A stretch of DNA of 5,356 nt from Kiloniellaceae bacterium (GCA_021776145.1 JAJFGM010000549.1:1-5356); one strand, 5' to 3'; counted from the first letter of the stretch, positions 1 through 5,356 are shown. Notes: generated by a model not told the origin, from the sequence alone. Made by a program: numbers and translations.

Positions 1-1
1 A

Positions 2-67
2 GCGAAGTCGCCGAAGGATGCGGCGGCGGATGCCGAGCGCCGGGCGCAGCGGTATTACAGGGTCTAA
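2..67 (+). CDS. C-terminal fragment of a protein, probably an ABC transporter substrate-binding protein
   Basis: Only the last 21 codons are in the window, read in the frame starting at base 2 and ending with TAA at 65-67. The tail is charged and alanine-rich (SPKDAAADAERRAQRYYRV) and has no recognisable motif. The assignment rests on position: in carbohydrate-type ABC import operons the periplasmic binding-protein gene commonly lies just before the MalF- and MalG-type permease genes, and a terminator or attenuator after it is common because the binding protein is needed in excess. The alternative frame starting at base 1 is also open, to a TGA at 70-72, but its residues (Cys- and Gly-rich) look less like a real protein end. 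The reading frame is moderately supported and the function is inferred from context alone. Confidence 0.5.
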   Translation, partial: AKSPKDAAADAERRAQRYYRV

Positions 68-73
68 CCTGAC

Positions 74-114
74 AGCCGGCGCCCCTTCGACAGGGGCGCC
101 GGCTTTCCTTTTTT
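74..114 (+). terminator. Strong intrinsic terminator / intra-operon attenuator
   Basis: A perfect 11-bp GC-rich inverted repeat (GCCGGCGCCCC at 75-85 and GGGGCGCCGGC at 93-103) has a 7-nt loop, TTCGACA. One further A-T pair (74/104) closes the stem base, and the T-rich tract TTTCCTTTTTT follows at 104-114. It starts seven bases after the stop of the upstream gene and ends 13 bases before the permease ATG. It could end a transcript fully or act as a partial terminator that lowers permease expression relative to the binding protein. No separate permease promoter fits in the remaining gap, so partial read-through is the likelier role. Confidence 0.9.
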
Positions 115-127
115 GCAAAGATCCTAC

Positions 128-1072
128 ATGGCCCTGTTGCACGCCAGTGAGACTACCCCGCGGGTCAGCTTCCTGGCGCGCTTGAACAACAACCGCAATC
201 TGCTCGGTTTCCTGTTCATGTTGCCGGCGGCGGCCCTGCTTCTGACATTTCTCACATACCCGCTCGGCCTTGGAATTTGGCTTGGCCTGACCGATGTCAA
301 GGTCGGCCGCCCCGGTGTCTTCATCGGCCTGGAAAATTATATCTGGCTGTTCCGCGACAGTGTTTTCTGGTTGTCGGTGTTCAACACCTTCCTTTACACG
401 GTCGTCGCCAGCTTTATCAAATTCGGGCTCGGCCTGTGGCTGGCGGTGCTTCTCAACCGCCACCTGCCTTTCAAGGCCTTTCTGCGCGCCATCGTGCTGT
501 TGCCCTTCATCGTGCCGACCGTGCTTTCGGCGCTGGCCTTTTGGTGGATCTACGACTCCCAGGATTCGATGATCAGCTGGTCGCTGATCGAATTCGGTCT
601 GCTGGACGAGACAATCGATTTTCTCGGCGACCCCAACAATGCCCGCGCCTCGGTGATTGGCGCTAATATCTGGCGCGGCATTCCCTTTGTCGCGATCACC
701 CTGCTCGCCGGATTGCAGACAATTTCGCCGTCGCTTTACGAGGCTGCGACCATTGACGGAGCCAGCGAATGGCAGCGGTTCCGCCACATAACCTACCCTC
801 TGCTGACGCCGATCATCGCCGTCGTCATGACATTCTCGGTGCTTTTCACCTTTACCGACTTCCAGCTGATTTGGGTCATGACACGCGGCGGGCCGATCAA
901 TGCGACCCACCTTATGGCAACCCTGTCGTATCAGCGCGCGATCATGGGAGGCGCCCTCGGCGAAGGGGCGGCGATCGCTACGGCGATGATCCCGTTCCTT
1001 TTGGCGGCCATCCTGTTCAGCTATTTCGGGCTGCAGCGCCGCAAATGGCAACAGGGAGGCGGCGATGACTGA
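128..1072 (+). CDS. Carbohydrate-type ABC transporter permease, MalF/UgpA-like
   Basis: This is an inner-membrane subunit of an ABC importer, 314 aa from the ATG at 128, a usual length for the UgpA type. About six hydrophobic segments are visible, roughly residues 26-50, 80-108, 118-141, 176-197, 226-250 and 280-300. The EAA loop that docks the ATPase is intact: E205-A206-A207, G211, then I221 and P224. The TRGGP signature typical of this family occurs at 252-256. An in-frame TTG at 113 would extend the protein by five residues but lies in the terminator T-tract, so the ATG preceded by AAAGA (117-121) is preferred. The stop overlaps the next permease gene by 8 bp, indicating translational coupling. 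The family assignment is sure, but the substrate (sugar, polyol, sugar acid or glycerol phosphate) is not readable. Confidence 0.93.
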   Translation: MALLHASETTPRVSFLARLNNNRNLLGFLFMLPAAALLLTFLTYPLGLGIWLGLTDVKVGRPGVFIGLENYIWLFRDSVFWLSVFNTFLYTVVASFIKFGLGLWLAVLLNRHLPFKAFLRAIVLLPFIVPTVLSALAFWWIYDSQDSMISWSLIEFGLLDETIDFLGDPNNARASVIGANIWRGIPFVAITLLAGLQTISPSLYEAATIDGASEWQRFRHITYPLLTPIIAVVMTFSVLFTFTDFQLIWVMTRGGPINATHLMATLSYQRAIMGGALGEGAAIATAMIPFLLAAILFSYFGLQRRKWQQGGGDD

Positions 1073-1955
1073 AAGTGTCGTTCGACGCTCCAATCCCGAG
1101 CGTGAGGGCATGGCCTATCTGGAGAACCTGCCACGCAAGGTGGTGACGGTTTACATCCCCCTGGCCATCTTCCTCTTCGTTCTGCTGTTCCCCTTCTATT
1201 TCATGGCCGTCACCTCGTTCAAGACCAACGAGGATTTGCACAGCTATCGCGGCCTGGCCTCGCTATGGATCCACGAATTCACCTTCGAGCACATCCGCCA
1301 TCTGCTGTTCGAAACGGACTATCCGCGTTGGTTATGGAACACCATGTTCGTCACCATAACCGCGACTTTCCTGTCCCTGTTCTGCGCGGTCTGCGCCGCC
1401 TATGCCATCGAACGGCTACGCTATAAGGGCTCGCGTACGGTCGGCATGCTGATTTTCCTCGCCTATCTGGTGCCGCCCAGCATTCTCTTCATTCCCTTGT
1501 CGGTAATGATTTTTCAACTCGGCATCTTCGATTCCAATTGGGCCCTGGTGCTGACCTATCCGACGATCCTCATTCCCTTTTGCACCTGGCTGCTGATGGG
1601 TTACTTCCGCTCGATCCCCTACGAGTTGGAAGAATGCGCCCTGATCGATGGCGCGACGCGTCTGCAGATCCTGGTGAAAATCGTCCTGCCCCTTTCGGTA
1701 CCCGGCCTGATCTCGGCGGGCATTTTCGCTTTCACGCTGTCCTGGAACGAGTTCATCTATGCCCTGACCTTCATCTCGTCAGCGCAGAACAAAACGGTTC
1801 CGGTCGGTGCGGTGACCGAACTCATCACTTTCGACGTCTATAACTGGGGCGGGCTGATGGCCGGAGCCCTGCTGGGGTCTCTGCCGGTGGCGATCCTCTA
1901 TTCCTTCTTCGTCGAGCACTACGTTTCGTCGATGACCGGCGCCGTCAAGGAATAG
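1065..1955 (+). CDS. Carbohydrate-type ABC transporter permease, MalG/UgpE-like
   Basis: This is the second transmembrane subunit of the same importer, 296 aa. The start ATG at 1065 lies inside the end of the preceding permease gene and has a clear Shine-Dalgarno AGGGAGG at 1053-1059. Hydrophobic segments lie near residues 26-48, 91-115, 124-149, 157-179, 209-230 and 262-283. The EAA motif is E190-C191-A192, G196, I206, L208, P209; the Cys in place of the first Ala is a mild departure. SWNEF at 231-235 region and the WNT before the second segment are typical of MalG-type partners. It probably forms a heterodimer with the upstream permease. No ATPase gene follows: the next gene is convergent, so the operon ends here and the ATPase must be upstream or elsewhere. 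Confidence 0.93.
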   Translation: MTESVVRRSNPEREGMAYLENLPRKVVTVYIPLAIFLFVLLFPFYFMAVTSFKTNEDLHSYRGLASLWIHEFTFEHIRHLLFETDYPRWLWNTMFVTITATFLSLFCAVCAAYAIERLRYKGSRTVGMLIFLAYLVPPSILFIPLSVMIFQLGIFDSNWALVLTYPTILIPFCTWLLMGYFRSIPYELEECALIDGATRLQILVKIVLPLSVPGLISAGIFAFTLSWNEFIYALTFISSAQNKTVPVGAVTELITFDVYNWGGLMAGALLGSLPVAILYSFFVEHYVSSMTGAVKE

Positions 1956-2051
1956 CCGACGCGGGCTGCGCGGTCGCACGGACTGAGCGACTGCCCGGTC
2001 TTCGCTTTCGGCACCCGGCGCGGCCTCAAAGATCGGCACCGGATTGCCGTC

Positions 2052-2759
2052 TTACAATTGCGACAGGTTGTAGCGTTCGAGAATCTTGGTGAGCATCGCG
2101 CGGGCGTTGATCAAGTGGTTTGCGTGCGTTTCGTACGCCCGCTTGGCATCGCCGGCGAGTATGGCGTCGATCACCGCCATGTGGTCGTCATTGGATTTGC
2201 GCGGCAAGGGACGGATGCGCAGTGTCACCATGCGGGCACGGTGGATCTGGTCCGCGGTGGCGAAAGCGATCTGGGTCAGACGCCTATTGCCAGCCAGCTC
2301 GATCAGGTTGCGATGGAAGCGATCGTCCGCCGCGGCCCAGGAATCGAGGTCGCCGCGCTCGAGGGACTCGACCATATCACGGTGCGCCTCGATCATCGGC
2401 GCGATCTCGCTTTCCGTCGGATGACGTTCGGCGAGGCGTTCGGCGGCACGCGCCTCGAGGCAGATCATGATCTCGTAAATTTCCCGCATATCCTCCGGCG
2501 AAAGCGGCACGACCCGCATACCACGGCGCGGTATGATCTCGACCAGGCCCTCGCGCTCAAGGCGGATCAGCGCCTCGCGCACCGGCGTCCGGCTCATCTC
2601 CAATTGCCCGGCCAGGTCCTGTTCGAGGATTTGCAGGTTGGGCGGATAGTGATTGCCCATAAGACGCTGCTTGATCGCGCCATAGGCGCGGTCGACCAGG
2701 GATCGGCGCGGTTTGGGTTCCACCTTATCCCCCGTCGCGGTGTCGGCAATTTTATTCAC
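2052..2759 (-). CDS. GntR-family transcriptional regulator, FCD (FadR/VanR) subfamily
   Basis: This is a DNA-binding repressor or activator of 235 aa, reading from the GTG at 2759. The N-terminal winged helix-turn-helix spans about residues 20-85, with the typical MSRTPVREALIRLEREGLV stretch (55-73) and the wing RRGMRVVPL. The C-terminal FCD ligand domain (about 91-228) keeps the usual metal-site positions: D145, H149 (DxxFH), H193 and H215, plus N158 in ELAGN. Such sites commonly bind a metal and a small carboxylic acid. The GTG overlaps the lactonase stop as GTGA (2756-2759) and is preceded by GGGAG at good spacing. An upstream in-frame ATG would add 26 residues but these lie inside the lactonase gene and look unlike the family. 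It likely controls this locus through the palindrome at 3897-3910; the effector is unknown. Confidence 0.93.
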   Translation of the reverse strand: MNKIADTATGDKVEPKPRRSLVDRAYGAIKQRLMGNHYPPNLQILEQDLAGQLEMSRTPVREALIRLEREGLVEIIPRRGMRVVPLSPEDMREIYEIMICLEARAAERLAERHPTESEIAPMIEAHRDMVESLERGDLDSWAAADDRFHRNLIELAGNRRLTQIAFATADQIHRARMVTLRIRPLPRKSNDDHMAVIDAILAGDAKRAYETHANHLINARAMLTKILERYNLSQL

Positions 2760-3721
2760 GCGTCGTACTCCCAGTGCACCGGCGCGCGCCCCGGGACCGG
2801 AGAACGGAAAAATGCGACGGCCTCGCCCAGCAGACATCCCAGGTAGACGGTTCGCAGATCGGCGCCGCCGAACGCCACGCTGGAGACATTGCCTAGCCGC
2901 TGGCTTTCGATCTTGTCAAGGTGCGGGCGCCCGACCTCGCCGGCGGCATAGGCAGCCTCGACCCAAGCCAGGTGCGCCACATCGCTGTCTTCGAGGATCG
3001 TCTCCTGGCGCCCGCCCGGCAGGATGCGGACCACCCGGTTGCTCACGATGCTGACGATCCAGACCGCCCCTTCGGCATCGATGGCCATGCCGTCCGGGAA
3101 CGTGCCCACACCGAATTCGGCGACAGTCTCGCGGTCTTTCAGGTCGCCGCCGTCGGTAATGCGGAAGCGCGACAGTCGCCGGGCAAAGGTCTCGTTGACA
3201 TAAAGGTGTTCGCCGCCGGCGTCGAGCGCGACCTCGTTGGTGAAGCCGAGACCGTCGGCGACGATGCGGGTGCCGCGTTTGTCGCGCAGCACGATGAAAC
3301 CATCGGCGACGTCGCGGTTGTAGGCGCGGTCCCGTGGTATCAAGCGGGTGCTGACGGTAATCCAGGTGCGCCCGGCGCTGTCCTCGGTAACATAGTTGGT
3401 CGGCGGCAGCGGGCGGCCGTCGACTTCGCAGACAAAGTCCGCGAGCCCGCCGTCGCGCATCAAATGATAGACACCGCCGTCCGTCGCCTCGCCCCCCAAG
3501 TGGGCAACCAGGAACGACCCGTCGCGCCGCAAGGCGATGCCGTTCTGCTTCAGGTCACGTGTCCCGCCATGCAGGAACTCGGTTTGCCCACCATCGGCGC
3601 CAATGCGCGTCACGCCGCCCGCCCAATTGGATACGAACAGGACGCCCGACCGCGTCGCCAGTACACACTCCGGCCGCAGCAGGCCCCGCCCGCGAAACTC
3701 GATCTCCGGCAGTTCGATCAC
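2756..3721 (-). CDS. SMP-30/gluconolactonase/LRE-family protein (probable sugar lactonase)
   Basis: This is a predicted six-bladed beta-propeller, metal-dependent lactone hydrolase of 321 aa; known relatives open sugar-acid lactones such as gluconolactone. The four positions expected for the divalent-metal ligands are present: E18 (RPE), N109 (PPTNY), N162 (FTNEV) and D210 in the hallmark PDGMAID. No signal peptide is seen, so it is probably cytoplasmic. The start is GTG at 3721, with GGAG (3732-3729) seven bases upstream and homology-like sequence starting at once (VIELPEIEF). The frame stays open upstream to a TTG at 3874, but those 51 residues are Arg-rich and unlike the fold. It overlaps the downstream gntR gene by 4 bp, so the two form an operon. 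The family is sure; the actual lactone is unknown, and some family members have other activities. Confidence 0.88.
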   Translation of the reverse strand: MIELPEIEFRGRGLLRPECVLATRSGVLFVSNWAGGVTRIGADGGQTEFLHGGTRDLKQNGIALRRDGSFLVAHLGGEATDGGVYHLMRDGGLADFVCEVDGRPLPPTNYVTEDSAGRTWITVSTRLIPRDRAYNRDVADGFIVLRDKRGTRIVADGLGFTNEVALDAGGEHLYVNETFARRLSRFRITDGGDLKDRETVAEFGVGTFPDGMAIDAEGAVWIVSIVSNRVVRILPGGRQETILEDSDVAHLAWVEAAYAAGEVGRPHLDKIESQRLGNVSSVAFGGADLRTVYLGCLLGEAVAFFRSPVPGRAPVHWEYDA

Positions 3722-3732
3722 ACGGTCGCTCC
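3719..3732 (-). promoter_or_regulatory. Ribosome binding site and GTG start of the lactonase gene
   Basis: On the - strand GGAG (3732-3729) is followed by seven bases and then GTG (3721-3719). This decides the start over two other in-frame candidates, GTG at 3781 and TTG at 3874, neither of which has a clear Shine-Dalgarno and both of which would add sequence unlike the SMP-30 fold. Confidence 0.6.
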
Positions 3733-3810
3733 GCCGCCGGCCGACGCGCCATGGCGGCGCGCGGCGGCCCTTTGCGAACACTTGCGACGCGGTCCGGTTA
3801 ATCTCGATCG

Positions 3811-3836
3811 CATTGACACATCTTTTCCATTGACAC
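3811..3836. repeat. Tandemly spaced direct repeat CATTGACAC
   Basis: The 9-mer CATTGACAC occurs at 3811-3819 and again at 3828-3836, a period of 17 bp. Each copy contains TTGACA on the + strand, which resembles a -35 box, but no acceptable -10 follows either copy at normal spacing. On the - strand the copies (GTGTCAATG) fall in the leader of the lactonase-gntR transcript, 60-90 bases downstream of the palindrome. They could be half-sites for another regulator or a chance duplication. Confidence 0.45.
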
Positions 3837-3896
3837 CGCAACGCAACGGCGTCGCGCTCCAAGCCGCCAATCAAGCGGTTTTATCCGTCCGAAAAT

Positions 3897-3910
3897 TAAT
3901 GTATACATTA
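3897..3910. promoter_or_regulatory. Perfect 14-bp palindrome, candidate operator of the GntR regulator
   Basis: TAATGTATACATTA is identical to its own reverse complement and is the most AT-rich spot in the divergent intergenic region. The GTATAC core flanked by AT-rich arms resembles operators reported for FCD-type GntR regulators, which bind as dimers to short symmetric sites with GT and AC half-sites. It lies between the lactonase-gntR operon and the otnC operon, about 94 bases before the otnC start. It overlaps the -10 and probable start of the leftward promoter, so occupancy would block that transcription. Its control of the rightward genes is inferred; the rightward promoter is not clear, although TATACA or CATTAT within the site could serve as a -10. 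Confidence 0.75.
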
Positions 3911-3934
3911 TCACAGATCGTCGATGTGAAGCAA
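3907..3934 (-). promoter_or_regulatory. Candidate sigma70 promoter for the lactonase-gntR operon
   Basis: Reading on the - strand, TTGCTT (3934-3929, three of six matches to the consensus -35) is followed by a 16-bp spacer and GATAAT (3912-3907, five of six matches to TATAAT). Transcription would begin near 3900, inside the palindrome, giving a leader of about 180 nt before the GTG start. The -10 is good and the -35 is weak, which suits a regulated promoter. Confidence 0.45.
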
Positions 3935-4003
3935 TCGCCGCGCCGGCGGAGTGCAAGCGACGATAGCGGTCATTGCGGTCCAGGACAGCGCTAAGGAAGA
4001 CTG

Positions 4004-4636
4004 ATGAACGAAAACCGACTGCGCGAAGAGATAGCCTGGTTTGGCCAGTCGCTCTTCAATCGCGGCTACGGCTGTGGCAGCTCTGGCAATATTTCGGTGC
4101 GCCTGGACGACGGTTTCCTGGTCACGCCGACCAACAGCAGCATGGGTCGGCTCGATCCGGCGCGCATTTCCAAACTCGACCCGCAGGGGCGCCATCTGTC
4201 GGGCGACAAGCCATCGAAGGAAGCCTTCCTGCACACCTCGATGTACGCGGTCCGGCCGGACGACCACGCTATCGTTCATCTGCACGCCACGCACTCCGTC
4301 GCCGTCGCCTGCATGGCCGACGTCGACCCCGAAGACGTGCTGCCGCCGATCACCGCCTATTACGTCATGCGCGTCGGGAAACTTCCCCTCATCCCCTACT
4401 TCCGGCCTGGCGATGCGGCCCTGGCCGACGCGGTCGCGGGCGCGGCGCGGCGGCATCACGCCATGCTCCTGGCCAATCACGGTCCGGTGGTATCGGCCAA
4501 GGCACTGGACGCGGCGGTCTATTGCGCCGAGGAACTGGAGGAAACCGCCAAGTTGTTCCTGCTGCTCAAAGACCGGCCGATGCGCTGCCTCGACGAGGTC
4601 CAACTGGCGGAACTAGCCGCGGCCTTTCCGTCCTGA
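4004..4636 (+). CDS. otnC: Class II aldolase/adducin-family 3-oxo-tetronate 4-phosphate decarboxylase
   Basis: OtnC (YgbL) enzymes decarboxylate 3-oxo-tetronate 4-phosphate to dihydroxyacetone phosphate and CO2 in the catabolism of four-carbon acid sugars, in the cytoplasm. This 210-aa protein has the family's usual length and features in order: SSGNIS phosphate-binding loop (26-31), VTPTNSSMGRLDP (40-52), LSGDKPSKE (65-73, with E73 at the catalytic acid position), the metal ligands H92 and H94 (HLHATH), the YYVMRVGKLPLIPYFRPGD block (119-137) and the third His, H159, in ANHGPVV, then EELEETAKL. The YVMR...PYFRPGD and GDKPSKE blocks recall E. coli YgbL rather than fuculose-phosphate aldolase. 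The ATG at 4004 has AAGGA six bases upstream. It heads a + strand operon, divergent from the lactonase. The exact substrate could be a related phosphorylated 3-oxo acid. Confidence 0.87.
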   Translation: MNENRLREEIAWFGQSLFNRGYGCGSSGNISVRLDDGFLVTPTNSSMGRLDPARISKLDPQGRHLSGDKPSKEAFLHTSMYAVRPDDHAIVHLHATHSVAVACMADVDPEDVLPPITAYYVMRVGKLPLIPYFRPGDAALADAVAGAARRHHAMLLANHGPVVSAKALDAAVYCAEELEETAKLFLLLKDRPMRCLDEVQLAELAAAFPS

Positions 4637-4689
4637 GCCGATCCATCGGACGAGATCCCATCGGAAAAAAAGCAAGAGAGAAATCACCC

Positions 4690-4980
4690 ATGCACGTCAT
4701 CACCGTGACCTTCAAAACGAACCCCGGCCACGAGGCCGCCTTTCTGGCCCGGGTCCGGCAACAGGCCGAGGACTCCCTGGCGCGCGAAGAGCTCTGCCAT
4801 CAGTTCGACGTCTGCACCCACGACGACAATAGCAACGAGGTTTTCCTTTACGAAATCTACGAAGATCCAGCCGCCTTTCAGGCGCACCTCGACAGCCAGC
4901 ACTTCCTCGATTTCAGCCGCGATATCCAGGACATGGTCGCCGACAAGACGGTGACCAGTTGGCGCCGAATCTTCCCCTGA
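4690..4980 (+). CDS. ABM-domain protein (YgiN/LsrG-like putative monooxygenase or isomerase)
   Basis: This small protein of 96 aa is a single antibiotic-biosynthesis-monooxygenase domain, a dimeric ferredoxin-like alpha-beta fold. Visible family traits are the first strand MHVITVTFKTNPGHE (1-15), a helix with regularly spaced charged residues, C36HQFDV in the second strand, and the signature FLYEIYEDPAAFQAHLDS (52-69) with HF at 71-72. Family members include quinol monooxygenase YgiN, haem-degrading IsdG and the AI-2 pathway isomerase LsrG; sequence alone does not say which chemistry applies. The start ATG at 4690 is preceded by a weak purine tract (AAGAGAG, 4674-4680). The frame is open far upstream across otnC, but that part is a shadow. 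It lies 53 bases after otnC and is probably cotranscribed with it, suggesting action on an intermediate of the same pathway. Confidence 0.85.
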   Translation: MHVITVTFKTNPGHEAAFLARVRQQAEDSLAREELCHQFDVCTHDDNSNEVFLYEIYEDPAAFQAHLDSQHFLDFSRDIQDMVADKTVTSWRRIFP

Positions 4981-5054
4981 CACAAAACATCTTTACCTTG
5001 AGCAGAGGGGCCGCAAAGCCCTACAGACTCACTCTCTAGAAACGGAACACATAC

Positions 5055-5356
5055 ATGGGCCTCGGCAACGAACTTCACATTGCGGTCATGCCAGGGGACG
5101 GCATCGGGCTGGAGGTGATGCCGCCCTGCCTGGACCTTTTGAAGATCCTCGAGCGCGACATCGGCGGTTTCGCCCTGGGTTACGAGCACCTGGAGGCCGG
5201 CGCCAACCTCTACCGGCGCACCGGCAATGCCATGACCGACGCCACGGTGAAGCGCGCCGGCGCCGCCGACGCGATCCTGCTTGGCGCCATGGGGCTGCCC
5301 GATGTCCGCCGTCCGGACGGCCGCGAGATCGCGCCGCAGGTCGACCAGCGCGCGAT
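5055..5356 (+). CDS. Isocitrate/isopropylmalate dehydrogenase-family protein, N-terminal part
   Basis: About 100 codons are present and the gene runs off the window, so no stop is seen. The frame from ATG 5055 begins MGLGNELHIAVMPGDGIGLE; the GDGIG motif (14-18) starts the nucleotide-binding fold of NAD(P)-dependent beta-decarboxylating dehydrogenases. Further matches are the LGAMGLPDVRRPDG region (76-89), where LeuB and tartrate/malate dehydrogenases have their GA-x-G segment, and REIAPQVDQR (90-99). Full-length relatives have about 340-370 residues. They oxidise 2-hydroxy acids such as 3-isopropylmalate, isocitrate, D-malate or tartrate. It follows the ABM gene by 74 bases with GGAA at 5044-5047 as a weak ribosome site. 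By context it may be the dehydrogenase of this sugar-acid pathway rather than a leucine-synthesis enzyme; the substrate-defining residues are outside the window. Confidence 0.88.
   Translation, partial: MGLGNELHIAVMPGDGIGLEVMPPCLDLLKILERDIGGFALGYEHLEAGANLYRRTGNAMTDATVKRAGAADAILLGAMGLPDVRRPDGREIAPQVDQRA

Noticed and set aside
113..127. TTG start for the first permease, five codons upstream of the ATG
   Set aside because: The TTG lies in the T tract of the terminator with no ribosome site before it; the ATG at 128 is more plausible.
1956..2051. Search for a bidirectional terminator between the convergent permease and regulator genes
   Set aside because: Only short imperfect repeats (for example GTCGC at 1973-1977 with GCGAC at 1987-1991) are present, without a T tract, so no terminator is called.
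2058..2846. 262-codon + strand open frame opposite the regulator
   Set aside because: Its translation has no recognisable motif and lies antisense to a clear FCD GntR gene; it is a high-GC shadow frame.
3798..3830. Ten-codon upstream reading frame (MEKMCQCDRD) in the leader of the lactonase transcript
   Set aside because: There is no Shine-Dalgarno and no sign of a leader-peptide attenuator such as runs of one amino acid or alternative hairpins.
3936..3948. GC-rich CGCCG-CGC-CGGCG hairpin in the otnC leader
   Set aside because: Five pairs with a three-base loop are expected by chance in this base composition, and no riboswitch-like arrangement surrounds it.
2921..3994. 357-codon + strand open frame opposite the lactonase
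   Set aside because: It lies antisense to a gene with all four SMP-30 metal positions, runs through the palindrome and the regulatory region, and shows no domain of its own.
3911..4603. 230-codon - strand open frame opposite otnC
   Set aside because: It is antisense to a strongly supported OtnC gene and has no family features.
3973..4689. Upstream in-frame extension of the ABM gene across otnC
   Set aside because: The extension is an Arg- and Gly-rich shadow of otnC; the ABM fold starts exactly at the ATG at 4690.
5007..5022. Small hairpin GGGC-CGCAAA-GCCC between the ABM and dehydrogenase genes
   Set aside because: A four-pair stem without a T tract is too weak to call a terminator, and the genes on either side look cotranscribed.

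Overview
The window looks like a chromosomal fragment from a GC-rich proteobacterium, most likely an alphaproteobacterium. That is an inference from the roughly 60% GC composition, the frequent GTG starts, and the combination of a sugar-type ABC importer, an FCD-type GntR regulator, an SMP-30 lactonase and an OtnC-like enzyme. No marker gene fixes the taxon.

Layout. Positions 1-67 hold the last codons of a gene that is probably the substrate-binding protein of an ABC importer. It is followed at once by a strong intrinsic terminator (74-114). Two overlapping inner-membrane permease genes of the MalF/MalG (UgpA/UgpE) type follow on the + strand (128-1072 and 1065-1955). No ATPase gene is visible. 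A convergent - strand pair comes next: an FCD-family GntR regulator (2759-2052) translationally coupled by a GTGA overlap to the SMP-30/gluconolactonase-like gene upstream of it (3721-2756). A divergent intergenic region of about 280 bp (3722-4003) holds a perfect 14-bp palindrome, TAATGTATACATTA, that overlaps a candidate promoter for the lactonase-regulator operon. On the other side a + strand operon starts: an OtnC-like 3-oxo-tetronate 4-phosphate decarboxylase (4004-4636), a 96-residue ABM-fold protein (4690-4980) and the N-terminal third of an isocitrate/isopropylmalate dehydrogenase-family enzyme that runs off the window (5055 onward).

How the genes may work together. The set fits an uptake and catabolic locus for a sugar acid or its lactone. 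The importer would bring in the substrate, the lactonase would open a lactone, a dehydrogenase would oxidise the hydroxy acid, and OtnC would decarboxylate a phosphorylated 3-oxo acid to a triose phosphate. The GntR protein would sense an intermediate and act at the palindrome. The kinase (OtnK), isomerase (OtnI) and usual dehydrogenase (LtnD/DtnD) of the known tetronate pathway are not in this window. Two less expected genes, the ABM protein and the IPMDH-like dehydrogenase, sit beside otnC instead. The exact substrate cannot be read from the sequence.
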